A DNA stretch of 5,714 nucleotides from Acidobacterium sp. (lineage in GTDB: Bacteria; Acidobacteriota; Terriglobia; Terriglobales; Acidobacteriaceae), in contig PMAM01000187.1 in assembly GCA_003152595.1 (NCBI GenBank), forward strand, positions 15,058 through 20,771. The letters are read 5' to 3'. The translations under genes and the position numbers were made by a program. Below, piece by piece: positions 1 to 5,338 of this stretch. Under the pieces are notes generated by a model. That model ran no database searches. It was given only the letters and a program-made list of their open reading frames with translations, and had not been told where the DNA came from. Position 1 is the first letter of the stretch. Every line of letters begins with the position of its first letter.

Positions 1-1
1 G

Positions 2-1096
2 GGAAATCAGTCGGCGGCGGTGCTGGCGGCGTTGGGAACCGGCGTGATGCTGATCCTTAGCGTATTCCTGATGCAGCGTTCGATTGTGAATGCATTACAT
101 GAAGATCTGAAGCCGGACACGCCGAATGTATTCCTCATCGATATGAGCACGGACGAACTGCCGGGGATCCGGGCGGAGCTGAAGAAAGAGCCTGGGGTGA
201 TCGGGGCGTTGGAGGCGATTCCGATTGTTTCGGCGCGCATCGGGTCGATTGAGGGCACGCCTGCGGATCAGTTGAGGGGAAAGGATTATCCGAAGCATCT
301 GCTGCAGACCGCGACGCTGTCGTGGGCGGATGCTGCGCCGGCGGAAACGAAAGTGGTGGACGGGAAGTGGTGGACCGGTGAAGGCGGAAGCGATCTGGCG
401 GTGATTGATTTTGTCGCGAAGCGGCTGAAGCTGAAGGTGGGGTCGCGGATGACGTTTATTGCCGGAGAGAAGGAGATCCCGGTGAAGGTGGCAGTCATCT
501 ATAAGGTGCTGGGCGAGAATGCGTTTGCGCGGAGTTCATACATTCTGCCCAGGGCGCTGCTCGCGGATCAGCCGACGGTCTGGTACGGCGATATTCATGC
601 GCACCCGAGCGCCATTCCGGAGATCGAGAGGGCGCTTTTTGCCACGTATCCGACGGTGACCGTCATCAACATCGCGGACATTCTGACGACGATCAGCGAC
701 GTAGTGGATCAGATCACAATGGTGATCCGGTTCCTGGCGGGGTTCTCGATTTTGTCGGGGCTGATCATTCTGGCGTCGAGCATCGCGAGCACGCGCTTCC
801 GGAGGATGCGCGAGGTCGTGGTGCTGAAGACGCTGGGTGCGACGAGGAACCGGATCGCGACGGTGTTCAGCGTGGAGTTTGTAGTGCTGGGGCTGCTTGC
901 GGGCGCGGTGGGTACGCTGTTCGCGAACGTGCTGTCGAGGATTTTGTTGCACCGGATGGATGTGGTGTTCCTGCGCGACGTGCGCGGATCTCTGACGGCG
1001 GTTCTGGGGACGGCGGCGCTGGCGGTGGTCACGGGATGGATCGCAAGCTTCAGGATTCTGGGGCAGAAGCCGCTCGAGGTTCTGCGCGAAGAATGA
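2..1096 (+). CDS. ABC transporter permease, FtsX/MacB family (3' part, truncated by window edge)
   Basis: This is the C-terminal portion of an inner-membrane ABC permease. The frame is already open at base 2 (reading GNQSAAVLAALGTGV), so the first in-frame ATGs, at 47 and 71, are internal and the real start lies upstream. A hydrophobic segment opens the visible part (about bases 14-80). A roughly 200-residue soluble, periplasmic-type domain follows. Then come three further membrane segments, starting near bases 720, 877 and 990, ending in QKPLEVLREE. The FtsX signature is clear: TRFRRMREVVVLKTLGAT is the cytoplasmic coupling loop after the second helix. Family members of this kind are typically more than 800 residues and work with a separate ATP-binding subunit, which is probably encoded upstream. 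The substrate cannot be told from this part; macrolide/lipoprotein export-like and YbbP-like systems are both possible. No clear terminator follows the stop. It is likely core chromosome flanking the island. Confidence 0.9.
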   Translation, partial: GNQSAAVLAALGTGVMLILSVFLMQRSIVNALHEDLKPDTPNVFLIDMSTDELPGIRAELKKEPGVIGALEAIPIVSARIGSIEGTPADQLRGKDYPKHLLQTATLSWADAAPAETKVVDGKWWTGEGGSDLAVIDFVAKRLKLKVGSRMTFIAGEKEIPVKVAVIYKVLGENAFARSSYILPRALLADQPTVWYGDIHAHPSAIPEIERALFATYPTVTVINIADILTTISDVVDQITMVIRFLAGFSILSGLIILASSIASTRFRRMREVVVLKTLGATRNRIATVFSVEFVVLGLLAGAVGTLFANVLSRILLHRMDVVFLRDVRGSLTAVLGTAALAVVTGWIASFRILGQKPLEVLREE

Positions 1097-1181
1097 GCGA
1101 GAGAGGGAAAAAGGAAAAGCCGCCAGGGAAGAGAAGAAGCTGAGCGAGCAGACATTGGTCTCTGCGTAACCCGTTGGTGCA

Positions 1182-1210
1182 TTGACCGGTTCGGACGAGG
1201 CCGATAGTAT
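1182..1210 (+). promoter_or_regulatory. Sigma70-type promoter for tRNA-Gln
   Basis: TTGACC at 1182-1187 (5 of 6 to the -35 consensus) is followed by a 17-bp spacer and TAGTAT at 1205-1210 (4 of 6 to the -10 consensus). Transcription would begin near 1217, leaving a leader of about 30 nt before the mature tRNA. The position and spacing fit a promoter for the tRNA gene, which has no other visible promoter in the 150 bp after the permease. Confidence 0.65.
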
Positions 1211-1248
1211 GAAGAAGCGGTCTTGCAGACGCGTCTCGCTCAGAAAAC

Positions 1249-1322
1249 TGCCCCCTCGTTCAACGGCAGGACAGCTGACTCTGGATCAGCATATCGGGGT
1301 TCGAATCCCTGGGGGGCAGCCA
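1249..1322 (+). tRNA. tRNA-Gln, anticodon CTG
   Basis: A complete cloverleaf can be folded by hand. The acceptor stem is TGCCCCC (1249-1255) with GGGGGCA (1312-1318), seven perfect pairs. The D stem is GTTC/GGAC (1258-1261, 1269-1272). The anticodon stem is GCTGA/TCAGC (1274-1278, 1286-1290) around loop CTCTGGA, giving anticodon CTG at 1281-1283, which reads CAG glutamine codons. The T arm has loop TTCGAAT (1300-1306). The discriminator base is G1319 and CCA is encoded at 1320-1322. The first base pair U-A is typical of bacterial tRNA-Gln. The 3' end lies 28 bp from the end of a convergent integrase gene, so this tRNA is the probable integration target; the gene itself remains intact. Confidence 0.96.
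1295..1322 (+). other. Probable attachment site (att) of the int1 element within the tRNA-Gln 3' end
   Basis: Tyrosine recombinases whose gene abuts a tRNA usually recombine at the T-arm and acceptor 3' half, and the element restores the tRNA sequence it interrupts. Here the T arm to CCA segment is followed directly by int1. The exact crossover is not visible, because no second copy of this segment (for example TTCGAATCCCTGG) occurs elsewhere in the window. This is inference from gene arrangement only. Confidence 0.4.
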
Positions 1323-1350
1323 ATTAAATCAATAACTTGCATGTTTATCT

Positions 1351-2379
1351 TTAAGGCACTGTGACCAAACTGTGCCCACCGTTGCTGCGTGCCCGCATTG
1401 CGTCAGCGACAATATGCAATCCGGGATGCTGGTATTTCATTGCCGTCTTGGTATCCACGTGCCCCATGACATCCATGACGGCCTTGAGGTTGCCCGTTCT
1501 TTGGACCATGTCCGTCCCGAAGTCGTGGCGAGCACAGTAAAGCACCAGGTCGGTCGGTAACCCGGCCTTCCTGCGTGCCTCTACCCACTGTTTGTTCACC
1601 AAACCGCCGGTGATGTGCTTGCCCTTTCGCCGTGACGGAAAAACCCAGCCCTCCTTCCGGTTCCCGCAGCGGGCGCGCAGGATCACTTCCGCGCGCGGGC
1701 TCAGGGGGACCAGCCGGTGCCCCGCTTTGGTCTTGGAGTCCGGAATGCGGATTGTCTCCCGCCGCCAACTGATGTTCTCGATCCGCAGGGGGTAGAGCTC
1801 GATCTGGTTGCGGGTTCCCAGCTCGCGGGACAGCACAACGATATCCGCGAGCGGCTGTTCCGCGACATCGAGCAGTTCTTTCTCCGCATCCTCATCGAGC
1901 CGCATCGTGCGCTCCCGCTCCTCAAGCAGATTGACTCGAGGCGGGTCGAACGAATACTCCCAGTCCTTTTTGGCTTTGAAGAAAATTCGGCGAAGGGTGC
2001 GCAGAGCGTTATTGGCGTTCGAGCCCGACCCTCGGAAGGTCAGTGCGTCGATCTCGTCCGTCATGATCTGGTCAAGCGGCATATCGAGCAATGCCTCGTG
2101 CTCACTGAGCAGCCGCCATCCGTTCAAATAGTAGCGGCGACTGTTGGGCTTGATTCGCGCACTCTCAAGCCCCTCCTTGAATCGTTTCCCGGCCGCGCGG
2201 AGAGTCGGGAGTTTATCGGTTTTGGGTTTCTTGCCGCCGACAGCGTCGCCATACTTGATCGCGGCGATGTCGTGTGCCCGTTTCCAGCTTGTTTCCTTCG
2301 TCGATCCCCGATACCGCCGGCCACGAACTCGGAAGTCGTACCAGTAGAAGCAGGAACCCGGCTTCTTACAAATTTCCAC
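1351..2379 (-). CDS. Tyrosine recombinase / phage-type integrase (int1)
   Basis: The product is a 342-residue site-specific recombinase that would insert and excise the element at the neighbouring tRNA-Gln. Residues about 1-50 are a basic, aromatic arm-type region (FYWYDFRVRGRRYRG). Residues about 58-150 are the core-binding helical domain, and about 160-330 the catalytic domain. Active-site residues seen are R190 (ELGTRNQIEL), K216 or K218 (SKTKAG), R284, H307 (VMGHVD) and the nucleophile Y316 (MKYQHP), nine residues after H307 as expected. The usual first His of box II is Tyr (Y281-C-A-R284), a tolerated variant in this family. The start is GTG at 2379, chosen because GGAGG lies six bases upstream. 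That start is inside the preceding helix-turn-helix gene (14-bp overlap), so translation is probably coupled. The gene is full length and intact. Confidence 0.93.
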   Translation of the reverse strand: MEICKKPGSCFYWYDFRVRGRRYRGSTKETSWKRAHDIAAIKYGDAVGGKKPKTDKLPTLRAAGKRFKEGLESARIKPNSRRYYLNGWRLLSEHEALLDMPLDQIMTDEIDALTFRGSGSNANNALRTLRRIFFKAKKDWEYSFDPPRVNLLEERERTMRLDEDAEKELLDVAEQPLADIVVLSRELGTRNQIELYPLRIENISWRRETIRIPDSKTKAGHRLVPLSPRAEVILRARCGNRKEGWVFPSRRKGKHITGGLVNKQWVEARRKAGLPTDLVLYCARHDFGTDMVQRTGNLKAVMDVMGHVDTKTAMKYQHPGLHIVADAMRARSNGGHSLVTVP

Positions 2380-2620
2380 GATTGTCCTCCATAGCAGCCC
2401 GCACGGAAGGCAGTCGTGTATTCGCCCGGATCATCTCCAGGAGAACGAGTTCATCGTACGCTACGCGACCGTTGATCACCGTATATTCCGGACCTGTCCC
2501 CTCGTACCGCCACCGCTTCAGGGTGTCGGGAGAACGCCCCAGCATCCTGGCGGCCTCTCGGGGTGGGAGGAGGCGATGAGCCCCGGGTGGTTGCGATTCG
2601 GAAGTACGATCTTTCGTCAC
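2366..2620 (-). CDS. Small helix-turn-helix protein, excisionase-like (putative recombination directionality factor for int1)
   Basis: The product is 84 residues if it starts at the GTG at 2620, which is preceded by a purine-rich AGGGGGA at a good distance. The frame is open further upstream, but that stretch (arginine/serine-rich, no good ribosome site) does not look like protein. Residues 17-67 form a winged helix-turn-helix of the MerR-like excisionase type. LLPPREAARMLGRS is the first helix pair, PDTLKRWRYEGTGPEY the recognition helix and turn, and INGRVAYDELVLLEMI the wing and final helix. Such proteins bend DNA at attachment sites and bias integrases toward excision, or act as AlpA-like regulators. 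It is upstream of int1 on the same strand and overlaps it by 14 bp, so they form one operon. Assignment as an excisionase is inferred from fold and position. Confidence 0.82.
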   Translation of the reverse strand: MTKDRTSESQPPGAHRLLPPREAARMLGRSPDTLKRWRYEGTGPEYTVINGRVAYDELVLLEMIRANTRLPSVRAAMEDNRGNL

Positions 2621-3028
2621 TGTGATTCCCCCTGGCTGCTCGGTGCGCTGCGATATTGCTCGGGCAAGAAGGGAGTCTAAGGGGCGACTCCTCGAACACC
2701 AAGAGTGAGTAGCGAAATATTTTTGCGGAAACTGCGAACGGCTCCGCTCGCCGTTCCCTTTCCGCCCTGTGGGACGAGGCGGCCTGAAAACGTCAACGAC
2801 CCAGATTGTTACACCGCCCGACTGGCTCAAGCCTGCCACGCCGCAAGCAGCACCTGTTTTGTGCCGATGGCTGTGGGATTGGGCACCGTAGGTCTAATAA
2901 ACCGATGTTCATTCTTCGCAATTTCCTTAGTGGCGGGTAGCAACCGTGCTCGCCCCGGGGCGAAGCGATGTTTTCAACCTCGCAGTACCAAAGTCATGAC
3001 AAGACTGCAGGCCCGCAAAATAAATACG
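2621..3028. other. Intergenic spacer without a supportable gene
   Basis: Reading frames across this stretch on both strands give arginine/serine/cysteine-rich translations with no domain I recognise, and none has a convincing ribosome site. It must contain the promoter of the leftward helix-turn-helix/int1 operon, but I see no near-consensus -35/-10 pair. The one clear structure is a 14-bp perfect palindrome, TCGCCCCGGGGCGA, at 2950-2963, ten bases after a GTAG at 2937-2940. Confidence 0.5.
2950..2963. repeat. Perfect 14-bp GC-rich palindrome
   Basis: TCGCCCC is followed immediately by GGGGCGA, with no spacer. It lies in the spacer between two divergent recombinase operons, 65 bp left of a larger palindromic unit. 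It could be an operator for a dimeric regulator, or a decayed member of the same palindromic repeat family. Nothing in the sequence decides between these. Confidence 0.4.
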
Positions 3029-3181
3029 CTAGTGCTCCGACCGTATGATTCCGGGCCTTTCGCGAAGCGGTCCCGCCTGAGCGGGACGACGGTAGAAGCC
3101 CCGGCCTTTAGGCCGGGGAACAAGCAACTCGAAAATCTTCGGCCTTTAGGCCCGGACAACTTCAGGCGGTCACGGCACTAG
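3029..3181. repeat. 153-bp composite palindromic unit, REP/REPIN- or MITE-like
   Basis: The ends are inverted: CTAGTGC at 3029-3035 pairs with GCACTAG at 3175-3181, and after a small internal loop GACC (3039-3042) pairs with GGTC (3168-3171). Further in, TCCGGGCCT (3050-3058) pairs perfectly with AGGCCCGGA (3148-3156). Inside lie hairpins GTCCCGC-CTGA-GCGGGAC (3070-3087), CCCCGGCC-TTTA-GGCCGGGG (3099-3118) and CGAA-AATC-TTCG (3130-3141). The palindrome GGCCTTTAGGCC occurs twice, at 3103-3114 and 3141-3152. A GTAG tetranucleotide (3092-3095) precedes the main hairpin, as in REP elements mobilised by REP-associated tyrosine transposases. No transposase is in the window, so it would be non-autonomous. 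An alternative is a structured RNA or a bidirectional terminator-like element between operons. Confidence 0.75.
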
Positions 3182-3222
3182 TCTCCGTTCTTGTTTCTGC
3201 CGGGTCGACCTAAGTTGATGGC

Positions 3223-3666
3223 ATGCAACCACATCCTGATGCCGATTCTCCCGCCAATCTCAGCATCCGCTACCCGCTGTTAGAAGCGCTGCTGCGAGAA
3301 CGCGGGTTAACCCTACAAACTACCTACACCACAGCCGATGCCGCCTCTATCTTCCAGGTGTCGGTTCGCACCATTCAGAAACGTATGCGCGATGGGCGCA
3401 TGAGGTTTCCTCAGTACCGAGAAGCCCTGAGCCCCCGCGGTTGTCTGTTATCTCAGTCCCACCTGTTGCCAATCATCACCATGATCGGCGATTTCTCCCC
3501 GACAGCGCAAATAAACGTCAACGTTTTCACCACGGGCCGCAGTAGCAGTGGTCCGGAGATGGGAGCACTTGGCGTGTTGCAGTCGGGCACACATCAGCGA
3601 GTGAAATATGCAATACGAATCAGAACTGCCGTATTTCGCACAGGTCCAGCGAGGACCGTCACTTGA
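3223..3666 (+). CDS. Helix-turn-helix protein, excisionase/MerR-like N-terminal domain, upstream of int2
   Basis: The open frame encodes 147 residues. Only the first 60-80 look like conserved protein: SIRYPLLEALLRERGLTLQ (about 14-32), then TTADAASIFQVSVRTIQKRMRDG (about 36-58), a clear helix-turn-helix. After that, LSPRGCLLS (about 70-78) weakly recalls the wing found in relatives. The remaining 65 residues have no recognisable fold and overlap the next reading frame, so the gene may be longer than the ancestral protein or frame-damaged. The ATG at 3223 lacks a good ribosome site, and no better start is visible. Placed ahead of a recombinase in the same direction, it probably serves as its directionality factor or regulator, mirroring the gene pair at 1351-2620. 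The role is inferred. Confidence 0.6.
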   Translation: MQPHPDADSPANLSIRYPLLEALLRERGLTLQTTYTTADAASIFQVSVRTIQKRMRDGRMRFPQYREALSPRGCLLSQSHLLPIITMIGDFSPTAQINVNVFTTGRSSSGPEMGALGVLQSGTHQRVKYAIRIRTAVFRTGPARTVT

Positions 3667-3790
3667 CGATCTTCGCCAGCTATTAGCCGGATGGGAAGCA
3701 TGGAGGCCAGCTTCAGAGTTAATCAGCGAGCTGAACGACCGATGGGGAAGTCAGCTAAACATAAGCGAGAGAAGGAAATCAGGAAAGAGC

Positions 3791-4471
3791 ATGTCGCGAC
3801 GCAAGGGCCAGAACGGATCACGAATCGAGGAACACGGTGAACATTACACCAGCAGAATCTGGATGGATGTACCGGGACAAGAAGAACGCGTGCACGTTCG
3901 GATCAAAATCAGTCCCATCGACAGAAAGGCTTCCGGGTGGCTAAACAAAGCCGAACGGGAAAACAAGCTCAAAGACATCATTCGCACCATGGGCGCAAAC
4001 AGCGAGCAGCGATTCAACGAGGTCGTGAGAGCGAGCGAGAACGTCCTGATTACATTTGCCGAGCAGAGCGAAGTCTACCTCCACGAACTTACAACCCGCG
4101 GGGATCACGGAGCGGCAAAGAATACGATCGATGGCTTTGCCCGATGCCTCCGGAACTGGCTGAATCCTTTGCTTGGCGAGCTGAGCCTTGACAAGATCAA
4201 CAACGGAGAGCTAAAGCGCGTTGTTGCACGGATGAAGCAGAACGGTCTTTCGCCGCGAATAGAACAGGAGCAGCGAAAGCAGGGACGGTCGGACGACGAG
4301 ATCACAAAATGGCGAAGAAAGGGCTCGCCCCTAAGAGCATCGATCAGTATGTTCTTGTCGCGAAACTCGTGGTGGCTTCCGCAGTTGACCAGAAGACCGG
4401 TGAGCAGCTATATCCGCAACGCTGGAACAACAGATTCATCGAACTTCCGAAGATCTCAAAGAAGAAGATGA
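3791..4471 (+). CDS. Tyrosine recombinase int2, N-terminal (DNA-binding) part, 5' frame of a split gene
   Basis: From the ATG at 3791, which has AGGA six bases upstream, the protein begins MSRRKGQNG, the start I recall for a family of acidobacterial integrases. Residues about 1-45 are an arm-type basic region (HYTSRIWMDVPGQEERVHV). Residues about 88-155 are the core-binding helical domain (FAEQSEVYLHEL, DGFARCLRNWLNPLLGELSL, LKRVVARMKQNGLSP). Family-like sequence ends near codon 173 (base 4309). Beyond that this frame reads an arginine/serine-rich tail to the stop at 4469-4471, and it contains no catalytic residue. The conserved sequence continues in the -1 frame (4309-5154). The same frame is open back to an ATG at 3608, giving a 61-residue extension that overlaps the preceding gene; I prefer 3791. 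It is either the 5' half of a frameshifted gene or the 0-frame product of a recoded one. Confidence 0.75.
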   Translation: MSRRKGQNGSRIEEHGEHYTSRIWMDVPGQEERVHVRIKISPIDRKASGWLNKAERENKLKDIIRTMGANSEQRFNEVVRASENVLITFAEQSEVYLHELTTRGDHGAAKNTIDGFARCLRNWLNPLLGELSLDKINNGELKRVVARMKQNGLSPRIEQEQRKQGRSDDEITKWRRKGSPLRASISMFLSRNSWWLPQLTRRPVSSYIRNAGTTDSSNFRRSQRRR

Positions 4472-5154
4472 ATACCCCTGCCTTCACGCCTGAGATCATG
4501 ACCCCCCTGGCCCGGTATCGCAGTCCGCGCGAACAGGAACTCTTCACCTACCTGGGCGCCACGGGAACGCGGATCAGCGAGATGCTGGGCGTGGAAATCG
4601 ATAAGCATATCTCTGACGACTTCAGGACGATTACCATCGCTCAACAGATCAGGAACGGCAAAGTTGTGCCATGGCTGAAGACGGACGCGGCTTACCGGCA
4701 GGTGGACCTAGACATAGCTGTTGCGGGCAGGCTAAAGAAATATGTTGGTCAACGGACATCGGGCTTTCTGTTCCAAACCCGGACAGGGAAACCTCTGGAC
4801 ACGCGAAACATCTATTTCCATCTTCATCGTTCCTTGAAAGAGTTGGGATTCGTGAACTCGCTCACTGGCAACCATAAGGCTGGGAATCATGCGTTCCGCA
4901 GATTCCGAAACACATGGTTACGGAATCGCACCGTCTGCCCTGAGGGATTGCGCAAGTTCTGGCTCGGCCATGCCGACGAGGATATGGGCGATCTCTACGA
5001 CAAGATCTGCGAAGACGTGGCATTCCGTCTGACGATGGCAGAGCAGTGTGGACATGGCTTCGATTTGCCTGATCTTGTGCCCACTGTACCCACAACGGGA
5101 CATTACGATGCGGCTGAAGATGAGGTGCATGTTGCTGAAAGCACTGAGCAATAG
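4309..5154 (+). CDS. Tyrosine recombinase int2, catalytic part, 3' frame of a split gene
   Basis: This frame holds the last helix of the core-binding domain (GLAPKSIDQYVLVAKLVVAS) and the entire catalytic domain. Numbered from the ATG at 4309, active-site residues are R88 (GATGTRISEML), K124 (WLKTDAAYRQVDL), H194 and R197 (GNHAFRRFRN), H221 (WLGHADEDM) and the nucleophile Y230 (GDLYDKI), nine residues after H221. All six are present, so the domain is potentially active. The frame is open upstream to 4192, overlapping the N-terminal frame. No ribosome site precedes the ATG, so expression most likely needs a -1 frameshift (fusion of about 454 residues) or coupled reinitiation. If neither happens, the gene is a pseudogene. 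It is unrelated in detail to int1. Confidence 0.8.
   Translation: MAKKGLAPKSIDQYVLVAKLVVASAVDQKTGEQLYPQRWNNRFIELPKISKKKMNTPAFTPEIMTPLARYRSPREQELFTYLGATGTRISEMLGVEIDKHISDDFRTITIAQQIRNGKVVPWLKTDAAYRQVDLDIAVAGRLKKYVGQRTSGFLFQTRTGKPLDTRNIYFHLHRSLKELGFVNSLTGNHKAGNHAFRRFRNTWLRNRTVCPEGLRKFWLGHADEDMGDLYDKICEDVAFRLTMAEQCGHGFDLPDLVPTVPTTGHYDAAEDEVHVAESTEQ
4318..4324 (+). promoter_or_regulatory. Candidate -1 ribosomal frameshift heptamer A_AAG_GGC
   Basis: In the 5' frame of int2 the codons here are AGA AAG GGC. The heptamer AAAGGGC is therefore in the X_XXY_YYZ phase required for tandem -1 slippage. A slip would read AAA GGG CTC and enter the catalytic frame, giving WRRKGLAPKSID. I do not see a strong stem-loop five to ten bases downstream, nor a strong upstream Shine-Dalgarno stimulator at the usual distance, so efficiency could be low. 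A simpler alternative is CAAAATG at 4305-4311, where Lys-tRNA could shift from AAA to AAA, or a plain one-base indel in this region. Confidence 0.35.
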
Positions 5155-5162
5155 AAAAGGCC

Positions 5163-5197
5163 GGGGAAGTGAAAGCTTCCCCAGCTGCAATAGCAGC
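5163..5197. terminator. Tandem hairpins after int2, probable terminator
   Basis: Nine bases past the int2 stop codon, GGGGAAG (5163-5169) pairs with CTTCCCC (5176-5182) around a six-base loop. It is followed immediately by GCTGC-AATA-GCAGC (5184-5197). There is no T-run on the plus strand, so intrinsic termination of int2 would be imperfect. On the minus strand the first hairpin is followed by GGCCTTTTC, a better match, so it could act on transcription from the right. Confidence 0.5.
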
Positions 5198-5338
5198 AAC
5201 ATATGGGGCAAAAACTGCCGAACTCCTTCTATTTGTGTAGCTTCGTACAAGATGGTTCAAAGGGGATCTACATTAGCCTGTCCCCAACTTGTGCCCAAAG
5301 CGGCTGTCGGTGGGCAGTCCACGATCCACATGAAGAGT
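5198..5338. other. Spacer with no recognisable gene
   Basis: No reading frame here resembles a known protein. It lies between the int2 hairpins and the third recombinase remnant and may be decayed upstream sequence of that remnant: one plus-strand frame is open through it, but I cannot align it to a recombinase. Confidence 0.4.

Noticed and set aside
536..952. 138-residue minus-strand open frame opposite the permease
   Set aside because: It is rich in His, Arg and Gln from reversed GC-rich codons, and lies antisense to an unmistakable FtsX domain.
1182..1364. 60-residue open frame over the tRNA
   Set aside because: It is simply the translation of the tRNA promoter region and the tRNA gene.
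1717..2394. 225-residue plus-strand open frame opposite int1
   Set aside because: It is the antisense shadow of a GC-rich gene whose own frame contains the complete recombinase active site.
2705..3181. 158-residue plus-strand open frame across the spacer
   Set aside because: It runs straight through the palindromic unit, its translation has no domain or hydrophobic pattern, and no ribosome site precedes it.
2621..3222. Searched the spacer for CRISPR-like regularly spaced direct repeats
   Set aside because: The repeats seen are inverted and nested, with no regular repeat-spacer periodicity.
5075..5300. Recurring GTGCCCA near the end of int2 and after it, also near the end of int1, considered as short att repeats
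   Set aside because: The shared string is only 7-8 bases, part of it encodes the integrase C-termini, and the flanks do not match.
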